From Luteimonas huabeiensis HB2 (GTDB taxonomy: Bacteria; Pseudomonadota; Gammaproteobacteria; Xanthomonadales; Xanthomonadaceae), in assembly GCF_000559025.1 (NCBI RefSeq), contig NZ_JAAN01000015.1:1-64000 (forward strand): DNA of 64,000 nucleotides, written 5' to 3'. This document shows, piece after piece, positions 9,148-17,552 of the stretch. How positions within the stretch are numbered: the stretch's first letter is position 1; each line of letters opens with the position of its first letter. A model generated the notes under the pieces. That model had not been told where the DNA came from, did no database searches, and worked only from the letters and a program-made list of their open reading frames with translations. The position numbers and the translations under genes are program-made.

Positions 9148-9696
9148 TCAGGCCAGCCCGAGCAGCGCGGCGGTCGGTCCCGCGGCGAGGATCGACAGGC
9201 CCGCGAGCGTGCAGCCGATCGCGATCGCGGCCAGCACGTCGCTGGGGTAGTGCAGGCCGAGGAGCACGCGCGAGGCCGCGACGGCGGCGGTGAACGGCAG
9301 CAGCAGCCAGGCCAGCGCCGGGTAGTGCCACAGCGCGACCGCGCTGAAGGCCACCGCGTGCAGGGTGTGGCCGGAGGGGAAGCTGAATTCGTCCAGCGGC
9401 GCCACCCAGGCGCGGATGCGGCGGTCCGCGGCGCAGGGCCGCGGTCGGCGGGTCCAGCGCTTCAGGGCCTTGTACAGCGTCAGCGCCAGCACGCCGGTGG
9501 CGGCCAGGTGCGCGCTGGCGCGCAGGCCGTCCCAGCCGTCGGCCAGGATCAGCGCGGCCATCAGCAGGTACCAGAACATGCCATCGCCCAGCCGGCTCAC
9601 GCAGGCGAAGGCCGTAAACAGCGGGCCGCGCTCGCACAGCCGGTTGGCGCGCAGGCACCAGCCGGCATCGCGCGAACTCCAGCGGGTCGGGGTCAT
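9148..9696 (-). CDS. PAP2 family membrane phosphatase
   Basis: A 182-residue integral membrane protein with the three PAP2 phosphatase motifs in order: KRWTRRPRP, FPSGHTLHAVAF and SRVLLGLHYPSDVLAA. The family dephosphorylates lipid phosphates such as phosphatidic acid or undecaprenyl pyrophosphate. It lies 33 nt downstream of the glycosyltransferase gene on the same strand and probably shares its promoter, which faces a phosphate-starvation-type promoter of the porin gene. That context suggests a role in lipid turnover under low phosphate (inference). Confidence 0.88.
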   Translation of the reverse strand: MTPTRWSSRDAGWCLRANRLCERGPLFTAFACVSRLGDGMFWYLLMAALILADGWDGLRASAHLAATGVLALTLYKALKRWTRRPRPCAADRRIRAWVAPLDEFSFPSGHTLHAVAFSAVALWHYPALAWLLLPFTAAVAASRVLLGLHYPSDVLAAIAIGCTLAGLSILAAGPTAALLGLA

Positions 9697-9729
9697 GGCC
9701 GGCCTCCGCTGCGGCGAGGCGGGGCCGGC

Positions 9730-10869
9730 TCAGGCGGCGGCGGGCATGGATGCGCCATGGCGGTTCCCCAGTCCGGACAGCAGGCGGTCGAGGTCGGCGC
9801 AGACCGCCGCGGGCGAGAGCCGCTCGACCGCGAGCCGCGCTGCGGCGCCCATCCGGCGCCGCGCCTCGGGATCGGCGGCCAGCGCCTCGGCGGCGGCAAC
9901 GAAGGCGGCGTCGTCGTCCACCGCGTGGCCGTGTTCGCCGTCGCGCAGGTGCTCGCGCGCGGCGCCGGTATCGAAGGCGACCACCGGCACGCCGCTGGCC
10001 ATCGACTCCAGGACGACGTTGCCGAAGGTCTCGGTGCGGCTCGGGAACAGGAACAGGTCGCCGGACGCGACGTGGGCGGCCAGGTCGGTGCCGAGCTGCA
10101 TGCCGCAGAACACGAAGTCGGGATGTTCGCGCTGCAGCGTTTCCCGCAGCGGGCCGTCGCCGACCAGCACGAAGCGCGCACCCGGGCGCCGCTGCTGAAG
10201 AGCGCGGAAGGCAGCGATGGCCAGCGGCAGGTTCTTCTCAGCGGCCAGCCGCCCGACGTGGATCGCCGCCAGTCCCCCGGGCGGTATGCCCCAGCGCTCG
10301 CGCAGGCGCTCGTCGCGCCGGTGCGGGGCGAAGCGCAGGGTGTCCACCGCGCGCGGCAGGTGGCGTGCGTGCAGGAAACCGCGCGCGGCGATTTCCGCCG
10401 CCAGCGCCGCGGTGGGCACCAGCGTCGCCTCGCCGGCATTGTGGAAGCGGCGCATCCAGGCCAGCGCCACCGGCGCCAGCGGCCTCAGGCCGTAGTCGTG
10501 CATGTAGAGGTCGAAGCGCGTGTGCAGGCCGGTGGCCACCGGCAGGCGGAGCCGCCGGGCGGCGCGCAGCGCCGACCAGCCCAGCGGGCCTTCGGTGGCG
10601 ATGTAGACCGCATCGGGCCGCTGCGCACGCCAGCGCCGGGACAGCGCCCCGCCGGCCGGCAGGCCGAACTGCAGCCCCGGGTAGCCGGGCAGCCGTCCGC
10701 CGCGCACGTGCAGTTCGTGTTCCCCGGGGGCGTCCCCTGCGCGCTGCTTCGGGCGGATCACGTCCACCCGGTGCCCGCGCTGGGCCAGGCCGCGGGCGTA
10801 GTCGCGGACGGTCAACGCGACGCCGTTGATCTCCGGCGGCCAGGTCTCGGTGACGAGAGCGTAGTGCAT
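9730..10869 (-). CDS. Family 4 glycosyltransferase (GT-B fold)
   Basis: A 379-residue protein beginning ALVTETWPPEINGVALTVRDYARGLAQRGH, the usual N-terminus of GT4 enzymes of the MgtA/mannosyl- and glucosyl-lipid group. The C-terminal nucleotide-sugar domain has HVGRLAAEKNLPLAI, LVGDGPL and FPSRTETFGNVVLESMASGVPVV with the E-x7-E type signature. Homologues glycosylate lipids such as diacylglycerol or act in polysaccharide synthesis. It is divergent from the OprO/P-like porin and followed by a PAP2 phosphatase. Donor and acceptor are not deducible from sequence. Confidence 0.88.
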   Translation of the reverse strand: MHYALVTETWPPEINGVALTVRDYARGLAQRGHRVDVIRPKQRAGDAPGEHELHVRGGRLPGYPGLQFGLPAGGALSRRWRAQRPDAVYIATEGPLGWSALRAARRLRLPVATGLHTRFDLYMHDYGLRPLAPVALAWMRRFHNAGEATLVPTAALAAEIAARGFLHARHLPRAVDTLRFAPHRRDERLRERWGIPPGGLAAIHVGRLAAEKNLPLAIAAFRALQQRRPGARFVLVGDGPLRETLQREHPDFVFCGMQLGTDLAAHVASGDLFLFPSRTETFGNVVLESMASGVPVVAFDTGAAREHLRDGEHGHAVDDDAAFVAAAEALAADPEARRRMGAAARLAVERLSPAAVCADLDRLLSGLGNRHGASMPAAA

Positions 10870-11002
10870 GGCGTCCTCCGCGGTCGGCGGCAGGATGCGC
10901 GGCGCGTGTGCCCGCGCCGTGTCTGTGCGATGACGTTTCCGTTGCGCGGCGGGTGCGCGCCGCGAGCCCGATGCCGGGAAAGCGCCGTCGTCACGCCGGC
11001 GG

Positions 11003-11053
11003 CTGTCACAATTCGGTCAATTTACTGGAACGAAACGGTCGTATTTCTGACCC
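11003..11053 (+). promoter_or_regulatory. Pho box: five 7-mers at exact 11-nt spacing
   Basis: Starting at 11003, 11014, 11025, 11036 and 11047 the 7-mers ctgtcac, cggtcaa, ctggaac, cggtcgt and ctgaccc follow each other at exactly 11 nt, separated by AT-rich tetranucleotides (aatt, ttta, gaaa, attt). PhoB boxes consist of CTGTCAT-like direct repeats spaced by 11 nt with AT-rich linkers. The first two match best. The site ends 72 nt before the porin ATG at 11126. Confidence 0.75.
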
Positions 11054-11125
11054 AATCTTGACGCGCAACGCGGCTGCGAGCAGGGGCGCCGCCGATGCGG
11101 CCCTCCCCGTAACCGGAGTCTTGCG

Positions 11126-12427
11126 ATGCGTTCTTCCCTACTGGCGGTATCGATCGCGTTGGCGTTGGGCGTGGTGGCGCCCGACGCCGGCGCCCAGGAC
11201 GCGCGCGAGCGCGAACTGATGGAGCTCAAGGCGCAACTGGCCCTGCTGCAGCAGCGGGTCGCCGAACTCGAAGCGCGTTCGGACGCGCAGGCCGGACCCG
11301 CCGATGCGGTCGCGGCCGAGGCCGCCGAGCGCCCGGCCACGCCGCGGGTGGAGACCCGCGGCGGGCTCAAGGTCGCCTCGGCCGACGGCGAATACGAATT
11401 CACCGTGGGCGGTCGCATCCAGTTCGACGCCTACGCCTTCGACCGCGACCAGGCCGACGTCGCCGGGACCAGCGAGTTCCGTCGCGCACGCCTCACCCTC
11501 GGCGGCAAGGTGCAGGGCTGGGAGTACAAGATCGAACAGGACTTCGCCGCCGGCAGCACCACCGAGGGCTTCCGCGACGTCTACATCGCCCGCGAGGCCC
11601 TGGGCGGCAAGTTCACCATCGGCCATTTCAAGCCCTATCGCTCGATGGAGGAGCTGACCAGCTCCAACGAGATCCTGATGATGGAGCGGCCGTTCGCCTC
11701 CGCCACGGGCCTCTACGCGGGACGCCAGTTCCAGCAGGGCGTCGGCTACCTCGCCGCGGGCGACCGCCACACCTTCGGCGCGACCGTGTTCAACCTGCGC
11801 AACGCCTCGGGCACGCGCAACGAGGGCATGGGCGCGGCCGCGCGCGCGACCTGGGCGCCGATCCACGACGACGAGAACACGCTGCACTTCGGGCTGTCCG
11901 GCAGCCACGAGAATCTCAACCGCGGCTCGGCCGACGTCTCCGCCACCGCGGTCTACGCCGGCCGCCGCGGTCCCAGCCAGACCATCGCCACCACCCCCGG
12001 CGACAGCGGCGCGTCCGTGGACACGGTCGGTCTCGAGGCGGCCGGCTCGTTCGGCCCGCTGTTCTTCCAGTCCGAGTACGCGCGTGCCCGCTACGGGCAG
12101 GCGGCCGGGCCCGACCAGGACGTCGAGACCTGGTACCTGATGGGAGCCTGGACCCTGACCGGCGAGCACCGGCCCTACAAGTCCGGCGCCGGCGTGTTCG
12201 GGTCGCCGAAGCCGGACGCGTCCACCGGCGCGTGGCAGCTGACCGCGCGCTACGACACCATCGAGAACAAGGACGTGCCGGGCCTGGAGGCCAGCAGCGC
12301 CACGCTCGGCCTCAACTGGTTCGTCAATCCGTACGTGCGGATGATGTTCAACTACACCCGCGGCGACAACGAGTTCAACGGCGACAAGACCAACCAGTAT
12401 GCGCTGCGCACGCAGCTGAACTTCTGA
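11126..12427 (+). CDS. OprO/OprP-type (phosphate-selective family) porin
   Basis: A 433-residue protein with a signal peptide (cleavage near DAGA-Q), a short coiled-coil segment (residues about 28-55, ELMELKAQLALLQQRVAELEA) and a C-terminal beta-barrel ending in aromatic phenylalanine (QLNF), the usual outer-membrane sorting signal. FTVGGRIQFDAYAFD and the EYKIEQDFA segment match the OprO/OprP porin family, trimeric channels for phosphate or polyphosphate. The strong Pho-box array just upstream supports PhoB control. A hairpin terminator-like structure follows the stop. Confidence 0.88.
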   Translation: MRSSLLAVSIALALGVVAPDAGAQDARERELMELKAQLALLQQRVAELEARSDAQAGPADAVAAEAAERPATPRVETRGGLKVASADGEYEFTVGGRIQFDAYAFDRDQADVAGTSEFRRARLTLGGKVQGWEYKIEQDFAAGSTTEGFRDVYIAREALGGKFTIGHFKPYRSMEELTSSNEILMMERPFASATGLYAGRQFQQGVGYLAAGDRHTFGATVFNLRNASGTRNEGMGAAARATWAPIHDDENTLHFGLSGSHENLNRGSADVSATAVYAGRRGPSQTIATTPGDSGASVDTVGLEAAGSFGPLFFQSEYARARYGQAAGPDQDVETWYLMGAWTLTGEHRPYKSGAGVFGSPKPDASTGAWQLTARYDTIENKDVPGLEASSATLGLNWFVNPYVRMMFNYTRGDNEFNGDKTNQYALRTQLNF

Positions 12428-12464
12428 CGCTCGCTTCCCCCGGCGCCGTCCCTACGATGGGGCG

Positions 12465-12513
12465 CGAAGCCGCTCCGGTCCGGACCTCTCTCCCCGGATC
12501 GCGAGCGGCTTCG
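12465..12513. terminator. Hairpin between convergent porin and nth genes
   Basis: cgaagccgctc (12465-12475) pairs perfectly with gagcggcttcg (12503-12513) around a 27-nt loop. It lies in the 97-nt gap between two convergent genes. There is no clear U tract, so its efficiency as an intrinsic terminator is uncertain. Confidence 0.5.
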
Positions 12514-12524
12514 TCGTGCCGGCT

Positions 12525-13205
12525 TCAGGCCACGGCGGGCGTCTTGTCCGGGTAGCGGCAGAGGTCGCGGATCGCGCAGTGCGGGCACTCCGGGCGCCGC
12601 GCCTTGCACACGTAGCGCCCGTGCAGGATCAGCCAGTGGTGGGCGTCGTGCAGATACTCGCGCGGCACCCGCTCCAGCAGTCCGTCCTCGACCTCGCGCA
12701 CGTTGCGCCCCGGCGCCAGGCCGGTGCGGTTGGCGACGCGGAAGATGTGCGTGTCCACCGCGATCGTGGGCTCGCCGAAGGCCGTGTTGAGGACCACGTT
12801 GGCGGTCTTGCGGCCGACCCCCGGCAGCGCCTCCAGCGCCTCGCGCTCGCGCGGCACCTCGCCGCCGTACTGCTCCACCAGGATCCGGCAGGTGGCGATC
12901 ACGTTCCTGGCCTTGGCGTTGAACAGCCCGATGGTGGCGATGTAGCGCTTCAGCCCGTCCTCGCCCAGGGCCAGGATCGCGGCCGGCGTGTTCGCGACCG
13001 GGAACAGCTTGCGGGTGGCCTTGTTGACGCCGACGTCGGTGGCCTGCGCCGAGAGGATGACCGCGACCAGCAGCTCGAACGGCGTCGAGTACTCGAGCTC
13101 GGTGGCCGGCTTGGGATTCAGCTCGGCCAGGCGCGAGAACAGGGTGCGGATCTCGGCGCGGCTGAGCGTGGCGCTGCGGCGGGGCGGGCTTTTGCGGGCT
13201 GGCAT
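12525..13205 (-). CDS. nth: Endonuclease III
   Basis: A 226-residue DNA glycosylase/AP lyase that removes oxidised pyrimidines. It shows the helix-hairpin-helix LPGVGRKTANVVLNTAFG containing the catalytic Lys, the catalytic Asp in IAVDTHIFRVANR, and the C-terminal [4Fe-4S] cluster pattern C-x6-C-x2-C-x5-C (C..RRPEC PHC..C). The length is slightly above E. coli Nth (211) because of a basic N-terminal extension. A hypothetical gene and an enoyl-CoA hydratase lie upstream on the same strand. Confidence 0.95.
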   Translation of the reverse strand: MPARKSPPRRSATLSRAEIRTLFSRLAELNPKPATELEYSTPFELLVAVILSAQATDVGVNKATRKLFPVANTPAAILALGEDGLKRYIATIGLFNAKARNVIATCRILVEQYGGEVPREREALEALPGVGRKTANVVLNTAFGEPTIAVDTHIFRVANRTGLAPGRNVREVEDGLLERVPREYLHDAHHWLILHGRYVCKARRPECPHCAIRDLCRYPDKTPAVA

Positions 13206-13223
13206 GGGCGATCGGGAGGGGAT

Positions 13224-13571
13224 TCAGTCGTGGCGGCCGGCGCGGGCGCGGGCGCGCGCCAGCGCGGCGGCGGCGGCAGGCGGCAGTGCGGGGCGGCCCG
13301 CCTGCGGGCGCGGTGCGATCGCCTCGCGGCGCGCTTCGCGTTCGGCCGCGCGCCGGGCCAGCCGCGCGGTCCGGGCCCGGTAGCGTTCGCGCGCCGCCCA
13401 TGCCGCCAGCAGACGGTCGCGGGCCTCGCGCAGGCGGCCGGCCTCCGCGGCCGGCAGGCGCGCGAGCGCATCGTCGCCCAGCGCCGGCAGGCCGGCCTCG
13501 ATCGCCGCGTCCACGTCGTCGGCGGCGAGCAGGGCCAGCAGCCTGTTCGGGTCGGGCGAGGCGGCGGTCAT
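13224..13571 (-). CDS. Small protein of unknown function
   Basis: A 115-residue, Ala/Arg-rich, probably helical protein (segments LRLLALLAADD-like at the start and a long Arg-rich helix in the second half). It sits 6 nt after the stop of the enoyl-CoA hydratase gene and 18 nt before nth on the same strand, so it is likely part of one transcript with them. The ATG at 13571 was used; a longer in-frame reading overlaps the hydratase gene. No family recognised. Confidence 0.6.
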   Translation of the reverse strand: MTAASPDPNRLLALLAADDVDAAIEAGLPALGDDALARLPAAEAGRLREARDRLLAAWAARERYRARTARLARRAAEREARREAIAPRPQAGRPALPPAAAAALARARARAGRHD

Positions 13572-13576
13572 GCGCC

Positions 13577-14359
13577 TCAGCGCCCGGCGAAACGCGGCTT
13601 GCGGCGCTCCAGGAACGCGCGGGTACCCTCGCGCATGTCCTCGGTGGCGAACATCAGGCCGAACTGGGCGGTCTCGTAGGCCAGCCCTTCGCCGAGCGCG
13701 CATTCGCCGCCGGCATGCACGCAGTCCAGGACGCCGCGCAGCGCCAGCGGCGCGGCCTCGGCCAGCCCGGCGGCCAGCGCGCGCGTCGCCTCGGCCAGCT
13801 CGGCCGCGGGCACGACCCGGTTGACCACGCCCAGCGCCAGCGCACGCGCGGCGTCGATCGGCGCCCCGGTCAGGCATAGCTCCAGGGTGGCGGCGCGGCC
13901 GGCCAGGCGCAGCAGGCGCTGGGTGCCGCCGAATCCGGGGATCAGCCCGAGATTGACCTCCGGTTGCCCGAGCCGCGCGCTGTCGGCGGCGATGCGCAGG
14001 TGGCAGGCCATCGCCAGCTCCAGCCCGCCGCCCAGGGCGAAACCGTTGATCATCGCGATCACCGGCTTGGGGAAGGTTTCGATGCTGCGCATGAGCCGCT
14101 GCCCGCGCGCCGAGAAATCCCGGCCCGCCACCGCCGTCAGCTCGGCCATCTCGGCGATGTCGGCGCCGGCCACGAAAGCCTTCGTGCCGGCGCCGGTCAG
14201 CACCACGACCCGTACCGCCGCATCCTGCGCGGCATCGTCGAAGGCCGCCTGCAGGGCATCCAGGGTGGCGGCGTTCAGGGCGTTCAGCTTGTCCGGGCGA
14301 TTGACGGTCAGGGTCCGGATGGCGCCTTCGTCGGCGCTTCGCAGCAGCGGTTCGGTCAT
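13577..14359 (-). CDS. Enoyl-CoA hydratase
   Basis: A 260-residue crotonase-fold enzyme. The oxyanion-hole segments are AFVAGADIAEM and INGFALGGGLELAMACHLRIAA; the catalytic glutamates are conserved in GGGLELAMACDLRIA-like context (ELAM) and in PEVNLGLIPGFGGTQRLLRL. It hydrates 2-enoyl-CoA in fatty-acid or amino-acid catabolism. It is the first gene of a three-gene run (hydratase, hypothetical, nth) on the minus strand. A second, more divergent crotonase-family gene lies at 33253-34011. Confidence 0.9.
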   Translation of the reverse strand: MTEPLLRSADEGAIRTLTVNRPDKLNALNAATLDALQAAFDDAAQDAAVRVVVLTGAGTKAFVAGADIAEMAELTAVAGRDFSARGQRLMRSIETFPKPVIAMINGFALGGGLELAMACHLRIAADSARLGQPEVNLGLIPGFGGTQRLLRLAGRAATLELCLTGAPIDAARALALGVVNRVVPAAELAEATRALAAGLAEAAPLALRGVLDCVHAGGECALGEGLAYETAQFGLMFATEDMREGTRAFLERRKPRFAGR

Positions 14360-14600
14360 GTCGGCGAGGGTCTCTCGGTGGGTTCGTCGGAAAGTCGTTC
14401 GGATTGCGTTCGGGCGGGGTTAAACCGCCTCGACATGGATGAACGCCCGGTCGATCGGGAACTCGCGGCGGGGCGTTTTGTCGATAGGATGCGCCAGTGG
14501 CGGCCCCGGCCGCCCGTCGTTATGCTAACGCGTTCGTTCGTTGCGCCCCCGGCGTATGCGGGCGTCGCCCCCAACCGGAAACTCCCTGGAGATCCACCGC

Positions 14601-15305
14601 ATGAAGTTGCGTTTGCTTGCCGCCAGCCTGGCGGCACTGAGCCTCACTGCCGGCAGCCTGGCGGCGCAGGATACCTCGACGGAGCAGGGCAGGCTGAGCT
14701 ACGCGCTCGGATACGACCTGGGCCGCAACCTGATCGAAAGCGGCGAGCAGATCGACGTCAACACCGTCGTGCGCGCGGTGCAGGACGGCTACGCCCGCCG
14801 CGATCCCGCCGTGCCGGTGGAGCAACTGCGCACCGCGGTCGAGAGCATGCAGCAGCGCCAGCTGGCCAAGGCCCGCGCCGAATTCGAGCGCGTGTCCGCC
14901 GAGAACAAGACCCGCAGCGACGCCTTCCTCGCCGAGAATCGCGCCAAGTCCGGCGTGCAGACCCTGCCCGGCGGCGTGCAGTACCGCGTGATCGAAGCCG
15001 GCGGCGGCGCCAAGCCCACGCCCACCAGCGAAGTGACGATCAACTACAAGGGCAGCCTGAGCACCGGCCAGACCTTCGTGGACACCAACGTCGCCCAGCA
15101 GGGCCAGCAAGCCGGCCCGGTCAGCGTGCGCCTCAACGAGATCCCGCTGGTGGGCCTGCGCGAAGCGCTGGCGCAGATGCCCACGGGCGCGCGCTGGGAG
15201 ATCGTGTTGCCGCCGGACAAGGCCTACGGCAACACCCCGCAGTCGCCGATCGGCCCGAACCAGGCCGTGGTGTTCGACGTCAAGCTGGTCAGCATCGGCC
15301 AGTAA
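14601..15305 (+). CDS. FKBP-type peptidyl-prolyl isomerase (FkpA/Mip family)
   Basis: A 234-residue periplasmic protein. A signal peptide (cleavage near LAAQ) is followed by the N-terminal helical dimerisation domain (LSYALGYDLGRNL through residue about 110) and a C-terminal FKBP domain (VTINYKGSLSTGQTF, MPTGARWEIVLPPDKAYG, VVFDVKLVSI). It assists folding of periplasmic and outer-membrane proteins. The start at 14601 follows a Shine-Dalgarno (ctggag). A strong intrinsic terminator follows at 15353. Confidence 0.92.
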   Translation: MKLRLLAASLAALSLTAGSLAAQDTSTEQGRLSYALGYDLGRNLIESGEQIDVNTVVRAVQDGYARRDPAVPVEQLRTAVESMQQRQLAKARAEFERVSAENKTRSDAFLAENRAKSGVQTLPGGVQYRVIEAGGGAKPTPTSEVTINYKGSLSTGQTFVDTNVAQQGQQAGPVSVRLNEIPLVGLREALAQMPTGARWEIVLPPDKAYGNTPQSPIGPNQAVVFDVKLVSIGQ

Positions 15306-15352
15306 CGCCCAGCGCGGACGGCACGCCGCCGTCCGCGATCGGCACATGCAGT

Positions 15353-15378
15353 AGGCCCGCGACTCCGGTCGCGGGCCT
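15353..15378. terminator. Intrinsic terminator between FKBP gene and T4SS locus
   Basis: aggcccgcgac (15353-15363) pairs perfectly with gtcgcgggcct (15368-15378) around a tccg tetraloop, followed by gttcgtt. It ends the FKBP gene and lies just before the convergent end of the virD4 operon. Confidence 0.8.
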
Positions 15379-15392
15379 GTTCGTTCCGGGAG

Positions 15393-15680
15393 TCATGCCG
15401 ACCGTTGTTGCGACATGGTGCGGGGCTGCAGGACGAGCGCCGGCTGCCGCTGCTGATCCTGTGCCTGTCGTCGGTCGAGTTGCTCAGATCGCCGCAACCA
15501 TTCCTGCAGTGACGGCGGATCGCGTTCCATGTCGACGATGGCCGGAGACCTGCCCGGCACTGGAGTGAGCACGGCGCGTTCCGGCGGCGATTGAGCCGGC
15601 GACTGCGAATCGGGGGGCGTGCAGGCTGCCACAAGCAGGCAAGCCAGAAGGGCGGGCGCGGGCCTGTGCATCGTGGCCAT
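15393..15680 (-). CDS. Small lipoprotein downstream of virD4
   Basis: A 95-residue product with a lipoprotein signal (ACLLVAAC, lipobox Cys about residue 20; the inner ATG three codons in is an alternative start). The mature part starts with a Pro/Ser/Gln-rich linker and ends with a charged, Gln-rich helix (EWLRRSEQLDRRQAQDQQRQ). It follows virD4 by 36 nt on the same strand and is the last gene before a terminator, so it belongs to the virD4 arm of the secretion locus. It is not VirB7, which lies at 18658. Function unknown. Confidence 0.65.
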   Translation of the reverse strand: MATMHRPAPALLACLLVAACTPPDSQSPAQSPPERAVLTPVPGRSPAIVDMERDPPSLQEWLRRSEQLDRRQAQDQQRQPALVLQPRTMSQQRSA

Positions 15681-15716
15681 CCTGGAGCCATCGAGTTGGA
15701 TATGAGCCGCTCGAGC

Positions 15717-17495
15717 TCAGCCGGCCTCGAGGCCCCGGAACGTCTTCTCATCCTGCGCGACCTTCACCTGGATGCCGGCGGTTCCCTGGCCGGCCGATCG
15801 CGTGCCTGCCCGCGGTCCGTGGCTTTCCAGGTCCACCACCGGGATGTCCACCTTCGGCAGCAGCCGCTGGGTGAAGTATCGGTCCTGGTAGTAGCGGATC
15901 TTGCGGCACAGGACGGGGTGGGGGAGGCCTTCGTAGAGGACGATCTGCTTCTCCGGTCCCATCGCCTTGAGCTCCTGCGGCAGCATCAGGGCGCGCTTCT
16001 CCATGACCTCGTTGTCGGACACGCCGCGGCCGCGGCCATGCGAGCGGGTGCGGCTGCGGCGGCGCACGGTGGTGTAGCCGAGCATCTCGGAGTAGTCGTT
16101 GGCGTCCTGCTGCTCCCGGGGGGCGTAGATGATCTGCAGGGCGTGGTTGGTGATGATGGTGCGGGAGAGCTCCTTGCCGTAGACGGCGTCGAGCTGGGCC
16201 ATGGACTGGATGATCGGCAGCAGGCGCAAGTTGTAGCCGGCCATGTAGGCGACCGCCTTGGCGATGATGTCGACGCGGCCGATGGCGGTGAACTCGTCCA
16301 TCAGCAGCAGGCACTGGTGCTTGAGGGTCTTGTCGTTCTGCGGCAGGACCTTGGTGTTGACGTTGATGAGCTGGCTGAAGAAGAGGTTCACGATCAGCCG
16401 CGCCTCGGCCAGCTTGTTGGGCTGGATGCCGACGTAGATGGTCATGCGGCGTCGGCGCACGTCGTTGAGGTCGAAGTCGTCGGCGGAGGTGGCGGCGTCG
16501 AGGACGGGGTTGAGCCAGGGATTGAGCGGCTCCTTGAAGGTGCCGACGATCGAGGCGAAGGTGACGTCGGCCTGGGAGAGCAGGCCGGCGAAGGCGGTGC
16601 GCGCGTGCGGGCTGAGGAAGGGCGCCTGGGCGAGCGTCTGCAGGTAGGGCTTGAGCTCGCCGCCGTCGCCGGCGGACAGGCGCAGGATGGCGCCGAGGGT
16701 GGGCGGTTCGGCCCCGGGCTCGGCCTCGGCGCGCTCGAACAGGTAGAGGGCGAAGGCGAGGAAGGCGTTGCGGGCCTGGCTGACCCAGAACTTGTCCTTG
16801 TCGTCGCCGTCGGGGTAGAGCATGGCGGCGATGCTCTGCAGGTCGGAGACGCGGAAGGCCGGATCCCTGGAGACGTAGGTCATCGGGTTCCAGCGGTGGG
16901 TGCGGCGGTCCTCGGCGAAGGGGTTGAACAGGTAGACCTCGTGTCCGATGGACTGGCGCCAGCCGGAGGTGAGGTCGAAGTTCTCCTGCTTGATGTCGAG
17001 CACGACCGCGGATTCGCGGTAGTCGAGGAGGTTGGGGATGACCACGCCGACGCCCTTGCCGGAGCGGGTGGGGGCGGCGAGGATGACGAACTGCTGTCCG
17101 TCCATGCGCAGCAGGCGCCCGCGCATCTTGCCGACGACGATGCCGCGGTCGGAGCGGCCGAGGAAGCCCTTGCGGGCGAGATCGGCGAGGCCGGCGAAGC
17201 GGGCGCGGCCGTGCAGGTTGCGATGGCTGCGCAGCTTGAACAGCATGACCAGCAGCGAAGCCCAGACCAGCAGGGCGAGGCCGAAGCCGATGCCGCCGGC
17301 GGCCCACAGGCGGCCGGCATAGCGGGCGACCTGGGGATGGTCGACGACGCGGATGTACTGGTACCAGGTGGTGGCCTCGAGCAGGCCGGTGTCGAGGCCG
17401 AGGAACAGCAGCGCCAGGTAGCCCGACAGGTACAGCCCGCCGACCAGCGCGAGCGCGGTCAGCAGCAGGGCGATGGGGAGACGGTAGTTGGTCAT
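15717..17495 (-). CDS. virD4: Type IV secretion coupling ATPase VirD4
   Basis: A 592-residue coupling protein. Two N-terminal membrane helices (about 7-34 and 65-87) anchor it; the nucleotide-binding domain has the Walker A APTRSGKGV at about 141-149 and a Walker B in CLLLMDEFTAIG. In X-T4SS, VirD4 recruits toxins through their C-terminal XVIPCD domain. It is transcribed away from the virB operon, between an upstream coiled-coil membrane protein and a downstream lipoprotein. The C-terminal extension after PVVDLESHG is charged and presumably variable. Confidence 0.95.
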   Translation of the reverse strand: MTNYRLPIALLLTALALVGGLYLSGYLALLFLGLDTGLLEATTWYQYIRVVDHPQVARYAGRLWAAGGIGFGLALLVWASLLVMLFKLRSHRNLHGRARFAGLADLARKGFLGRSDRGIVVGKMRGRLLRMDGQQFVILAAPTRSGKGVGVVIPNLLDYRESAVVLDIKQENFDLTSGWRQSIGHEVYLFNPFAEDRRTHRWNPMTYVSRDPAFRVSDLQSIAAMLYPDGDDKDKFWVSQARNAFLAFALYLFERAEAEPGAEPPTLGAILRLSAGDGGELKPYLQTLAQAPFLSPHARTAFAGLLSQADVTFASIVGTFKEPLNPWLNPVLDAATSADDFDLNDVRRRRMTIYVGIQPNKLAEARLIVNLFFSQLINVNTKVLPQNDKTLKHQCLLLMDEFTAIGRVDIIAKAVAYMAGYNLRLLPIIQSMAQLDAVYGKELSRTIITNHALQIIYAPREQQDANDYSEMLGYTTVRRRSRTRSHGRGRGVSDNEVMEKRALMLPQELKAMGPEKQIVLYEGLPHPVLCRKIRYYQDRYFTQRLLPKVDIPVVDLESHGPRAGTRSAGQGTAGIQVKVAQDEKTFRGLEAG

Positions 17496-17552
17496 GGGTC
17501 GGTGCGTTCGCTCGAAAGGAGGGGCGGAGCGGGCCGCGCGCGCCGCGGGAGT

